From Ophthalmolycus amberensis (taxonomy: Eukaryota; Chordata; Actinopteri; Perciformes; Zoarcidae): a DNA stretch of 64,000 nucleotides. The notes under the pieces are model-generated. The model worked only from the letters and a program-made list of their open reading frames with translations, was not told the origin of the DNA and ran no database searches. How positions within the stretch are numbered: the stretch's first letter is position 1; every line of letters starts with the position of its first letter. Positions 1 to 12,767 of this stretch are shown here, piece after piece. A program made the translations under genes and the position numbers. The stretch covers positions 373,501-437,500 of the forward strand of contig JAFEUB010000812.1 in assembly GCA_024529925.1 (NCBI GenBank), in the 5' to 3' direction.

Positions 1-1568
1 AAGACCTTGTGTGCGTCATGACCGCCGTGGAGCCCGGTGAGCGGAGTGAGCTCCGTCATCCTAACTTCAGGCCATGGTGGGAGAACATGGCTGCAAATGT
101 GCCTCATTTAAATTCAACATTTTGTCAGTGTTACCTGGAGCTTTTTGGAAGGTGAACAAAGTAAATGTCTCAAGTTTCATATTTCTGTTATATACTAGGG
201 AAGGTAATCGCCTCATTGACTCAGCATTGAGATAAGTTCTGTGAAGGATGAAGAAAATATGCACTTATGTCTACTCGACTCAGCATGCTACAAGTTTAGC
301 ATGGCGGCTAGCTTTCCAGGTGTACCATTGCATGTTACGCCCACGTTTTGCAGTAATGTTACACTTATAAAGTGCATTCCAACGAAATCCGATTGCCAAT
401 ATGTCCAAACGGAGGATTTACTGATCGATAGAAGATTTATAGTATTTATCGCAAAAACCTGTGTGGTTGAAGAATATCGTCAAACAGAACTTGTCTTTAA
501 AATATTATATTGTATTCTTGCAAGAAGAGGCACAGATGTACAGAGTCACAAAGAGTCTGCAGAAGTGTGCACTACGGATTAAAATGTGTACAGAGTTAGA
601 AAGAGAGTGATCAAGGGTGGGGGCCTGTGTACTGGAACATCCTGTTTCATCCCGTGCAGTTAAAGAAGTATAAGAAGTGCTTTATCTGTGTAACAACAGA
701 AACACAGATACATACGTTTTATCCTTAAGGCATAGAACACGTGAACATACAATAAGTACTTGTTATCCAACACAAAGAAGAAGAGGACATGTGTGCTGGC
801 AGTCAGCTGCATGGATCACAAGTTACACGCTGCAAGTTTATGATAGTCTGTCTCATGTCAGATTAGATTTTAGAGGAAATGGTGCAGAGTTACAAAATCA
901 TTTGACAACAGGTTAATAGCGGACCACCTCAAGGTGTCACTCAGAGAGAACCAGCACATTCTGATGTTGCATTTCAAAATTAAAGCCCTATAGAACAAGT
1001 TATAAAACTGTTCTATTTTATAAGAATATAAAATACACATGAGTATCCAAATTTCCATTAAACAAACAGTAAGATATATTTTCCAATTTCTACTGTTTTT
1101 TTTCGAAAAGTTTGTTGTTTACTGTGGTTGCACAGCATCCCTCAGCTCAGCAGTAGCACCAAGACAAGAACTATAAGCGAGAGATTGTGAGCAACACAGC
1201 TCCATGGACCAGCATGTTGGCCTGGTGGTTCCCATTTACAACCAGAAACTCTACTTCTAAACTTGTTCTTCTCACATTGCCTTTTACATCAAAAAGTATT
1301 TAAACAGTTTCCTTAAGGTGTTACAATACCTGTGAGGTATATCCAAACAATACAATAAATCAAAACAAAGTGAAATAATATGAACAACACTGAAAATAAC
1401 CAAAGTAAATAACACAAGCATATAAAAAAAAACTAAACACGAGTTACATATAAGTCGACCTTACATATGCACACAAACAAAGGAAGTCGTCCACATTAGT
1501 CATCAAAAAATGTTCTGTTTATTTCATCTCAATTTAATCATCAATCTATTATCTATTATCTATCCTCT
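1..1568. other. No recognisable gene (upstream of ghrhr-like exons)
   Basis: The stretch is AT-rich with short chance frames. A donor-like ggtgagc occurs at about 36-41, after a short plus-strand open frame, but I do not recognise the encoded residues. It is not claimed as an exon. Confidence 0.3.
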
Positions 1569-1790
1569 TTAGCATGTGGGGGGGGGATTCTTTTTAAGGA
1601 GTACATCCAGTTTCATCCCAAGAATTGCTATCAGAGGGTCCATCAACAATTCAACCTCGAACACTTTGTTTACAATGGTAAAAATTGATATCCAAAAGTT
1701 ATCTAACGATGGGAATTTCCAAAATATAGACAAATGGCTGGCCACGGTCTCCACACATTCCCCTGGGTTGGATCGGTTATTATCTTCCAT
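1569..1790 (-). pseudogene. L1-type LINE ORF2 C-terminal remnant
   Basis: The minus-strand frame contains HLSIFWKFPSLDNFW and MDPLIAILGMKLDVLL. This resembles the C-terminal region of fish L1/Tx1-like reverse transcriptase proteins, where a phrase such as FW..IF..I.K precedes DP.IAI.G. It is 5'-truncated and short (about 70 codons), so it is a dead fragment, probably in intronic or flanking DNA of the ghrhr-like gene. The family call rests on remembered motif patterns only. Confidence 0.55.
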
Positions 1791-1827
1791 TTATGAATTG
1801 GCGTCATTGACGGGGCCTGAGCCTTAG

Positions 1828-3490
1828 CACAGATCCTTAACAAAACTTCCTTGTTTCATTCTGTACGACCCAGAAATGTAATCTTGCGTTGTTTCTTGCG
1901 GTCATTGAGGACAAAAGCAGCAGGGTTTCAGAGCACCAGATTTCCACTAACAAACATTTTATTATACTGCAGCAAGGGTCTGACAGTTGCCCCCCGTAGT
2001 CCTGGTTCTGCTTCTCCCAGTTAATCAGGGTGGAAAATGAGCTTTCTATTACATGAAGCTGCTGACATTGCTTGCCATCGTTTGTCTAAGCTACAGTGAT
2101 CAGTGTTATAATGCAGCAGAAATAACACGTTTTGGGGACATAAAATCAGGATGAAAATCAGTTTGGGATGAATTTAAATTTTAAAATCAAACTAAGCCAC
2201 CTCTCTGTTGTATCTGAATTTCTGACTTTTGGTTGCTTAAATTGTACAGTATGTCAACATACAAGGACCTCAAAAAAAGATTCTGTATTTGACTCACTTT
2301 TGTTAAAATGCATGAGTTTGTAATAATAATTTGATTAAAGCCTCTGAGTGCAACAGACCCGACATGGTAATCTGACAGTTAAAGCACATACAGTTTATTG
2401 TGAAGTCAGCAATACTGCAACGCACGATACAGAGAGTCAGAGAATAGTTTGTCTTAGTTTTTCAATCTCCAATGGTTTGTATTATTTATACACTGAGAAT
2501 AAATTACACATACCGTCACATAGACTCTTTCAGACATGAGCGGAGGATGACACGGTTACGATTTACATTAATGCAGCGATTGCATCCTGACCTCCCCTCT
2601 GTCTGCTGAATGGCGGAACAGCGTTTTAGTGTGTTTTTAGTGTTTCAAGTGTTTGTCGTGTGTCCTCTTCATAGGAGGTGCGTCTCCCGCCGCTCCCATC
2701 GTTAACAGGCAGATGGAGTTATGGTGCGGCCCATTGAATCCTAATGAAGAGCAGTGCCTACCAAATACTAGAGTGTCTGTGCTCATGTGTATACATGTGA
2801 TTATAGCTGCGTATGAAGAGCGAGACGAAGTATAAGACTGAAGGGTGTTTTTGTTCTTATTATTCATCAGTGGTAATTATTATTCATCAGTGTCCCAGCA
2901 AAACTAATAGACTTCATCAGGAAAGCTGCATATTCATGAATCCAAACAAATGGAACATTTATCAGCCATCATATTACCCTATTTGCATGTTGTTTGTGAC
3001 ACTGTGGAGCAAACAATGTGTCTGCTGTCGCTTGTTGATAACACATTAAACCCGACTCTGCAGCATGTAGGATTAAATTGAATGCATTTTTGATATATTG
3101 TGTGCCCATAGCAACCTGCACATAACCGCAGGTCCTGCGACTAAAGTCCGTTAGCAATCCTCCAGTCTCGACTTAAAACGAAAGGACATTGTGCATTTAA
3201 TGTCAGTGCCCCCAGAACAGCTTTCCTGTTGAAATCCATCTCGCTGCATTAGTGACATTAAATCTCATTAAAACTTCATTAATTTTCTCTTCTGTTGTCT
3301 GTCTGTGGCCCGTTTAAGTTCTTCGTTTCCAAATCATTTATTTTATTGTACTGTTAATAAAACTGTTGACACAAATTTGGATTGTCTAAAGTATTTTTTT
3401 TGTGATGTAGAGAACATTTATATTGACTGGAACTCGTATTAGGTGTTGTTTTTTTCATTTCCAGATCTTGGTTACATAAATGGTCTGTTG
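1828..3490. other. No recognisable gene
   Basis: I looked here for the missing ectodomain exon of the ghrhr-like gene (a CP..WD....CW pattern next to splice sites) and did not find it. A 19-bp unit, taattattattcatcagtg, is present twice with small changes near 2855-2893. Confidence 0.4.
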
Positions 3491-3933
3491 TGTTGAGTGG
3501 ATCTTAGCACCCAAAAGCAGAACTCGTCCAGGGGTTTGCAAATGTTCACAATCAGCTTTATTCTGAGAAACGTGTGGTGATAGTTGATGCGGTGGACCTG
3601 AGGCATGTACAAGATTAAACAGAGTTCAGGCAAACGCGAGGATTAGACTGACTAAAACTAAATGGCCGCAGCGTCTGTAACACGCTGACAAACTGAATCT
3701 GAATCAAAGACAGACTGGAGTGTAGAGCTGGGGTACGTGAACTACTAGGAGCTTGATGAGTGGATGGGTCACAGGTGTGCAGGTGGATTGGCAGCAGACT
3801 GAGAGCCACGCCCCCAGAAAAAAACACACGCAGACAGAGAGAACAAACAGGGGACCAGACAAGACAGACAACACAAAGAAGGGGTGAACAGAAAACACTA
3901 TCAATGAAGGAGAGTCACAGCCAGACCATGACA
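3491..3933 (-). mobile_element. Possible solo LTR
   Basis: Read on the minus strand, this 443-bp unit starts tgtcatggtctggctg and ends gatccactcaaca, giving TG...CA ends. It has an aataaa signal about 80 bp before its 3' end, as an LTR would. No exact target duplication is visible at the borders, and no internal retroelement genes flank it. A non-autonomous DNA element is the alternative. Confidence 0.4.
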
Positions 3934-4214
3934 TTGTCAACACTGGCTTAAACACCAGGGAAGACGGGAACAATCAACATTCAATCTCTGTCTCTCCGTT
4001 CATATTTCCGTGCCAATTGTCTGAAGTCCCACTGAAGTCTAGACTTTCCCCTCACATTGAAATATGTGTCAGTCTTTTCTCCTCCACTACTCTACCTGCC
4101 TAAGGTGACTGATAAGTGCCAAAACTCTCACTGTTCATCGTTTTTAAGATGCATATCTGCGTATTAGATTTCTCTCCCTGGTGTTTCCACTGAGAGGTCT
4201 ATGTGTCTCTTCAG

Positions 4215-4315
4215 GTTACATCAACAGGAACTGCACCGAGGACGGATGGTCCGACCTCTACCCCTCCTACGAGGAGGCCTGCGAGTTCACAGAATACGAA
4301 GAGACAGAACCAGAG
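4215..4315 (+). CDS. ghrhr: ghrhr-like exon: ectodomain, NCTEDGW motif
   Basis: The 101-bp exon carries the conserved Asn-Cys-Thr-x-x-Gly-Trp signature of the class B hormone-binding domain, then an acidic stretch rich in Glu (EEACEFTEYEETEPE). It opens with two bases of a split Gly codon, so another coding exon must precede it. The donor is gag|gtatgt. Confidence 0.85.
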
Positions 4316-7300
4316 GTATGTTTCAGCCGATTATTTGGGCAGGGAAAGGTTCATTCTTATTGGGATTTTTTTGTCTGTCTGATGACCATGAATAAGTTGA
4401 AGATGCTGGAGCATATTTTACATCAATTCCAGCATCTGCTGGTGGATATTTGAGGACTGTAGACCGTCTAGCACATGTTTTTCCATACCCTCTATTCTCA
4501 CAAGGGACTTTAATTACTAGCCTTGCAACTGCAACCCATAATTTTTCTCATTATGACTAAATAGCAAGGCTAAATGACAGATGCTATTTCAAGCAGGCAA
4601 ATTAATAGATGATTGACATGTCTCTCCTTCACTGAGGCATCAATATGAAACCTCTGAGATTGTCATCACTGGAAAAATGAGGACAACATCTCCAGTCGTC
4701 CAGGGCATCAAATACCAACACCGACCCTTTCAAGTGACTGCAAAGTAAACCCATCCGCGTCAGTATTAGACACTCAGAGAGTGTGCAGATCACCTGTCCA
4801 ACCGTGTACGTCGAATGGAAATTGACTGGAAGCCTTAAAAGATGTATTGCAAAAGCGCAGAATGAGGCATACAGTACAGACAACAGTATACAGACAAATT
4901 GGCAGTGAAGACAGCCAATTTGAGAGTTGTTCACAAGCACAAGGAGTTTCCAAATGTAACAGCCGATGTCAACATCGAAACAGCACATGACATATGTCAG
5001 ACTCAGCTGATCGTGGTTGTTTTAAAGACTCGGCATTAGAAGAACTTGCAGGATGTAGCCACCTTGTCTTCAGTTTTGCATCCAATTAACTGGTAAAATA
5101 CATTTAAGTCAAGTCAGCCTCACCGATCCTGCAGCATTGTTCATAGAAAACACATATCAGCCGCTCCATGTAAATGCCAACGTTTACTGCCAACGTTTTC
5201 CACCAGACAGACATTTTAAAAAGCAGTGGCAGCTCCCGACTGTCATTAGTCGACACTTGTTGACACATTAATTAAGACTTGTATGGATGAGTGGGAAGAG
5301 TGTGAAGGGGCAGTTAACGGTAAATACGTAGCTACATGCTAACTTTTTTTTTTTTTTTGTCTTCTCTTGCATTTCAGACAACATACTTCTCCAACTTCAA
5401 ACAGGTGTACACTGCTGGCTACGCTACATCCCTTATCTCTCTTATATCGGCTATTTTTGTCTTCACTGTGTTCAGGTAATAATGGAGCTACCACAGCAGC
5501 ACTCATTTCAGCAAGTGCCCCAAAAGGAAAGGCGTTTATATGACATGTGCTCAAGTGACAGTGCCCTCTAGCGGTTGATGTAATTATGAAACAACATGAT
5601 TAGCCCTTTATCCGAACAAACTATTTCAACTCTACCCATGAACCCTAACCAAACCTTAAGCACAGCTCTCCGGCCTTCTCTCTGAGGGGTAGATTTCAAG
5701 CCTCCACAATTGTCACATCACAAAACAGGTTTTTTTTCAACAGTAACTTGTGAGGGGGTGGCCGTTGCTCACTGGGTTAAGAGGGTCGTCTGGGAACCGG
5801 AAGGTCAACGGTTCGATCCCCGACTGGGACGTGTCACGTGTCGAAGTGTACCTGAGCAATACACTGAACCCCCGGCTCCCCGGGCGCCGATCAATGGCAG
5901 CCCACTGCTCCCTATATACAGGGATGGGTCAAATGCATTAGTCAAATTTTGTGTATGTGTAAAGATGTATATGACAATAAAAATGGTTTCTTCTTCTTCT
6001 TCTTCTAATGGTTCAGAAAAGCACAGCTAAACTAGAAACCATCTTGTGATGGGGTGTAAAGTGGAGGGAACTCCCCGTACTTCCTGCCCGATTGCTCAGA
6101 CCACACCCATATCTACGAACTCGGTGCCTCATTTTGATCTCAACTACACACCTGTAAAGTTTCGTGACTGCATCTCGCATCGCTCAGGAAAGTCTTTCTC
6201 TGCTCTACAGGAAGTTTCACTGCACCAGGAACTACATCCACATCAACCTGTTTTTCTCCTTCATCCTGAGAGCGAGCGCTGTCTTCATTAAAGATGGTGT
6301 TCTTTTTTCTGATGAAAACCTGGACCACTGCTTCATGTCAACGGTGAGTGTGAAACCCCACTACAGCTCCATTAGTGTGTCTATATTTACCAGTGAAGGA
6401 CTCGTCCTTTACAAAAGAAAAACCACTAATGGTTTTGCTTTTAATGGAGGTGACAAGTCTCGTCCATCCTAGAAACATGTTGAAGCACTAAAATGCACTC
6501 GAGTAACAAAAGAAGAAATACTGAGAGTGAAGAGGAGAACTGAAAACTTTAGTGAGTGTCGTGCCTTCAGATCAGTTGAAAAACTGGTCGGAAGGACAGA
6601 AGAACTGACAGAGAAGGATGGAAACTAGGAAAGGAAACAGATTGTGAAGAAGGAGATAAGGAAAGACATGTGATGGAAAGATAGGTTCAAGTATAAGATG
6701 ACACTACTATTTTAAGATCTCAATATATCACGTAAAGAAAAACTACGAATATGATTTTGAAAGTAAATTACTTCTGTAACGCTGCATTTGTGTTAATTTT
6801 TTTTGGACATGAATCTCCCGAACTCAGAAGAGCTTATTATCATAGAGAGCAGGTAGGAGTGGGATTAACATGCTGGATGTGACTAAGCGGAGCCTCTGAG
6901 AGCATTAATGACGAGTGTTTCTCTTCCTCGTTTACTGCCTAGTGAAGGTAAGTGTCCCTCTTGTGTGGCTGCGAGGGACCAGCACATTCGCACATCACCG
7001 TCACTCGTTTGGGTGGAAAGATCCGTGAGAGAGAGCAGAAGATGAGGGAAACCAAAACATGTTTATTTTGCGTGTCGCTCGCTGTACTACGTCACTCGCT
7101 CCGAACACATTCAACTCATCTGTGGTTTGCCTACATTATTTCCTGGCGACTGGGTTAGATGCCATTACCATCACGACCACTCCAGACAAATAAATCTACA
7201 GACTCATCTGATGCTTGTGGCTTTTGTTGTTGTTTTCTTCCCCCCACAGACGTCCTGTAAATCAGCCGTGGCCTTCTTCCAGTTCAGTATCCTGGCCAAC

Positions 7301-10300
7301 TACTTCTGGCTGCTGGTAGAGGGCATGTACCTGCAGACGCTGCTGGCTCTCACCTTTGTCTTCCAGAAGAAATACTTCTGGTGGTACATACTCATCGGCT
7401 GGGGTGGGCGATCCTTCCCTTTCGCCTGTCTCTGTTTACCTTCATTTTCTTTCCTCGCTCCTCTCTCTGTCTCTTGTTAGAGCTCTGCCTTGACTCTTTC
7501 CTAATGACCAGGTCACTCTGTTTGTGCCTCCCAGGTCTCCCAACAACAATCATAATGGCGTGGATCCTCACTAGAAACTTCTATGATAACAAGGGGTGAG
7601 CTGCTGCAGTAGAATATCAGAGAATATGCCACATAGAAATGAGGAAAGTTCAACGGGTATACTCAAGTAACCTCCCAATAAGACCCACTGACATTAAGTT
7701 ATGTATCCAACAACCACAGTACCTGGTACGCATTTGGCGTTACTTAAATACGTTAGTTACGTAGCAGAGATAAGGTAAAATATGTCAATGTTTACTAGGT
7801 TTCACATCAGACACAAAATCCCCAAATTCAGCAGCAGAAAACATTTTCCTAACACCTTTAATTAGCTCATTAGCATAGCTTTATGTCTACTACGCCACAA
7901 TCTGTGGATGATTGTGAAGTGCATGAGGCACAGTTGTTTTAACACAATACCCAGAAGGGATGAACAATGAAAAGTAAAAGCTTCAGCTGTTTCTAACACA
8001 GCCTTCTGGCTGCTGTCAGCGGGTTGTCGTGTTTTTCCGTGATTGGATGAGCAAAATTGCACTTCTGTGACTGTCTTGTTTATCGGATTTCTGTCCGTTG
8101 TGTGTCTCAGGTGCTGGGATGACACAGATGTGGCCTTCATCTGGTGGATCATAAAAGCTCCAATAACTGCATCACTACTGGTGAGTACAGAGCAGTTAGA
8201 GTGGGAGCTATTGAGGATTTATTAGAGTGCTCAATCTTGGATCAGACCTGTATGACTCTTTGACTCTGCACCGGCTTGTTATTGTGAGTCCACATTAGAT
8301 GCAACAATACCAAGTCAAAGAAAGTTGATGCATTTCCTCCATGGAAGCAGGGAAAGTTGACCAGCAGAAAGAAAAGTTTCTTATCTTTAGCAGTCAACAC
8401 CAACAGCAATGTAATCAGTGCACTTCCTTGTTTACTTTAATTCTTACGTTACTTTCATGTCTGTCTGAAATGGCTAATGCTCTTGCATCGCAGCCCTAGT
8501 GATTGCTGACCCCTCTGTCAGTCTGGGGAAAGACCTGAGGGCTGCATGCTTCCCCCAATTCACATATTGTCACCCATCAGGGACAAGCTTCAGTGGAAGG
8601 GCATAGTGCTCAGAGACTCCTGCTATTACGCCCACACTGCTCCCCCCCCCCCCCCCCTCTATGCAGGTGGGCAGAATCATTACTTAGAACATCGTCATCC
8701 CTCACCAGCTTCCCACCCATGAACGCGTAAGACCAAACTGCAGGGGATTGAAGGTGTTTTGCCTCTGTGCCATCAAAACAGTATTTAAAATCATAATTTT
8801 AACTCTTTTCAATTATGATCCTCGAGAAGTATAGTTACAATTGGCCCTGCAGTTTTTGGTACATTTTAATAACGGTCAATAACAGTTCTGTGGCAAACTT
8901 CAACTATCAAAGAGCTTGATGTTATTTGAAGTACAAAGTCAAAAGTAAGTGGAGCTATTGTGTTAAGATCTGGAGTTTTACATTCTCCATTAAGCGGCTT
9001 CATTAGTTCCACTAATTAGAAAGGGGACGCAAGCATTGATCATCAGAACTAATGGCCTCTGGGACCTGAGGTTCTACGCTATTAACACGTAGGTGGATCA
9101 CATGCAATGTTGGAGCGAGAAGTTTATTGCCACAAGTTTTCTTCCATAAAACTTTAACTCTTTATGTTATTCAAACTCTTTTTTTGCCCCAACGTGGACG
9201 GGTAAATTCCCCTGTCCTGCAGTCCTTGTCACCGCAGGTATGATGTGATAACACAAACAGTAGCAGACTTCCGTTGCAGCACATATAGTGTTGTGGTTCT
9301 TTCACATTTTTTTCTTGACAGCTCTTTGACGTTTGTTTCACGTAGGTGAACTTCATCATCTTCATCAATGTGATCCGCATTCTGGTCCAGAAGCTGAGAT
9401 CGCCTGGTGTCGGTGGCAATGACGCCAGTCACTTCAAGTGAGAAGAGAACACTTATTCCTCCACATGATGACATGCTCAAACATTCTGTATGTAGGCATC
9501 AAGGGTCTTTTTGTTTTTTACAATGTGTGCAGGCGGCTGGCCAAATCCACTCTGCTCCTCATCCCTCTGTTTGGGATGCACTACATGGTGTTTGCCTTTC
9601 TGCCAGAAAACACAGGAGCAGAGGCCCGGATATTCATCGAGCTCGGCCTGGGATCCTTTCAGGTAAAACACACAAGACCGATACAATTAAAGTTAGTAGA
9701 ATATGTAGATTTGAGCGTTACTTCGTATTTTTTTTCAACCTGGACCCTATTCGCCCATGTTTTTGTGTCCAATGGGGACAACACATTTTCATATTGGTCC
9801 AGTATTGATGGTGTACACTGCAGGTGCAGGTGGAGGTTCGATGAAAAATTATAGGCCAATATCAAACCTCCCATTTTTAAGTAAAATAATTGAAAAAGCG
9901 GTTTTCCAACAGCTGACCGACTTCTTGGCCGTAAATAACTGCTTTGATGTTTTCCAGTCAGGCTTTCGACAGCACCACAGCACTGAAACTGCTCTTGTTA
10001 AGGTTTTCAATGACATCCACTTAAACATAGACAATGGCAGAAGTTCAGTCTTAGTGTTACTAGATCTCAGTGCTGCATTCGACACGGTCGACCATGCCAT
10101 ACTCCTAGAAAGACTAAAAATCTGGGTGGGACTCTCTGGCACAGCACTTAACTGGTTTGAATCCTACTTGAAGGGCCGAGAATACTTTGTGTCTGTAGCT
10201 GATTACACATCAGAGCTGACTAAAATGACATGTGGTGTTCCCCAAGGTTCAATACTGGGGCCCCCTCTGTTCAACATCTACATGCTTCCACTAGCTCAGA

Positions 10301-12720
10301 TTATGGAAAACAACAAAGTGTGTTATCATAATTATGCAGACGACACACAAATCTACATAACTATGTCACCAGGGGACTATAATCCCATACAAGGGCTGGG
10401 TAACTGCATTGAACAAATCAACAACTGGATGTGCCAGAATTTTCTTCAATTAAACAAAGATAAAACAGAAGTAATTGTTTTTGGTACCAAGGACGAACAA
10501 TTGAAAATCACCGCTCAGCTTCAGTCACTGATGTTAAAACCCACAAACCAAGCCAGAAATCTAGGTGTAGTTATGGATTCAGACCTCAACCTGAACAGCC
10601 ATATCAAGACAATTACAAAATCAGCCTACTATCACCTGAAGAATATATCAAGGATTAGAGGACTTATGTCTCAACAGGATTTGGAAAAACTTGTCCATGC
10701 ATTTATCTTCAGCAGACTGGACTACTGTAACGGTGTGTTTACAGGTCTCTGTAAAAAATCCGTCAGAAAGCTGCAGCTGATTCAGAACGCTGCAGCTCGA
10801 GTCCTCACTAAGACCAGGAGGGTGGACCACATCACTCCAGTTCTGAGGTCTTTGCACTGGCTTCCTGTCCAACAAAGAATTGACTTTAAAATCCTGCTGT
10901 TGGTTTACAAAGCACTGAATGGTTTGGGACCAAAATACATCTCCGATCTGCTGCTACCTTATGAACCATCCCGACCCCTCAGGTCGTCTGGGACCGGTCT
11001 ACTTTCTGTTCCCAGAGTCAGAACTAAACATGGAGAAGCAGCGTTCAGTTTTTCTGCTCCACATATCTGGAACAAAGTCCCAGAAAGCTGCAGGTCTGCT
11101 GAGACCCTCAGCTCATTTAAATCAAGATTGAAGACCTTTCTGTTTGCTGCTGCCTTTAATTGAACCACATTCAATTAATATATTAATCAATTTCCTGCAT
11201 TTCTGCATTTTACTACTGCATTTTATTTCTTACACTGTTTTTTAATTGTTTTTGAAATCTCCTTTTCTTTTGCCTTGTGTTTTGATGCTTTTAATGGTTT
11301 TATGTGAAGCACTTTGAATTACCTTGTTGTTGAAATGTGCTATACAAATAAACTTGCCTTGCCTTGCCTTGCCTTGCTAAACGGGCTGCAATGATATCAT
11401 CATCGGGCAATTGACAGCCTCAGATTGGTGATCAGGCAAAAGGTAACAAAAAAGTTGCATTTCTCTGTAGGGTCCTTTCCATAATGTTGTCATACACCCA
11501 GTGGCGGCCGGCCAATAGAGGGCCATGGGGCCTGGCCCCACCCACCTTGAGCCACAAAAAAAAAAAATTATAATATTATAAAAAAAATTTTAAAAATAAT
11601 ATTAATAAATTATACAAATTGTCAATATTTGTGTTTTTGAGCTATGTAATATACCCAGTAATATTTGTATTATAGGATATCTGCGCAAAATAAATGCTTT
11701 TCCCTGCTTGTCCTCTCCGCTGGTGCACCTCTCAGCTGTCCCCGTGCAAGTCTCTACTGAGCGTGCACGTGCTGGGGCCAGATCGATTTGGCCCAAGGAA
11801 GACGGGTCTAATAAGCAGCTTAGCCAATCACTGATTAAAGAAATAAATGAGTGACTTACAATTTAGCCAATCAGCGCCCTAAAAAAGACTTCCGGGAGGG
11901 CCAGATGAGAATGGCCCTCCCGGAAGTCTTTTTCTCCCGGAGTGCCCGTGTCTAGTTCTCATCTCGCGTGTTCTCGCTACCCAGCTGGACGACGGTCACC
12001 GGCTTGCGGTAAAGAAACACAACGAGGAGGTGGATAAAAACCGGCACATTTTATCAAAAATAATTGATTGTGTCAAGTTTTGTGGGGCTTTTGAGTTGGC
12101 TTTGCGTGGGCATGACGAGACTGACTCCTCGGACAACCCTGCCGTGTTCAAGGGACTGGTGGATTTTGTTGCGTCCCTCGACGGTGTGCTGGAGGAGCAC
12201 CTGGAGACAGCCAGCATTTTTAAAGGGACGTCGAAGACTGTACAAAATGAGCTGTTGGACTGCATGCTGTCGGTTGTAAGGGATTACATTCTGGAGGAAG
12301 TAAAGAACGCTGATTTTATCGCCATTCAAGCAGACGAGACGACGGACATTTCCACCCACTCGATGCTAACGGTAACGTACAAGAGCGTTTTAATGCTCTG
12401 GCTATGCTCTCCATGGAGAAGGAACTTGTCAGTGACATGCCTGACTTCAATAAGAAGGTCATTGAGAGGTTTGCCACTCAGAAGAGCAAAGTTCCTTTAC
12501 AAATAACTGTCATAAAAACATGCAGGTTTCCTCACCTCACTGATTGGGTGTTTCTCCAACAAACAAGGTTCATAGGGGCATCTTAAAATATACTTGTTCT
12601 AATTAGACTATATATGATATTTATATTTTATTATAATATAATATATTCATGATATTTATATTGTATATTTATGATTATATGATATTTATATATCATATTA
12701 TACTGAATATTATTATTATA

Positions 12721-12767
<47 letters not shown>

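Noticed and set aside
781..916. CWQSAAW stretch considered as the missing ghrhr-like ectodomain exon
   Set aside because: It lacks the CP..WD and GE motifs and suitable splice sites; resemblance is limited to the CW pair.
9757..9840. Upstream start of the 468-codon frame at 9757
   Set aside because: The first ~28 residues come from the flanking element, not from the L2 protein; the LINE is 5'-truncated at about 9838.
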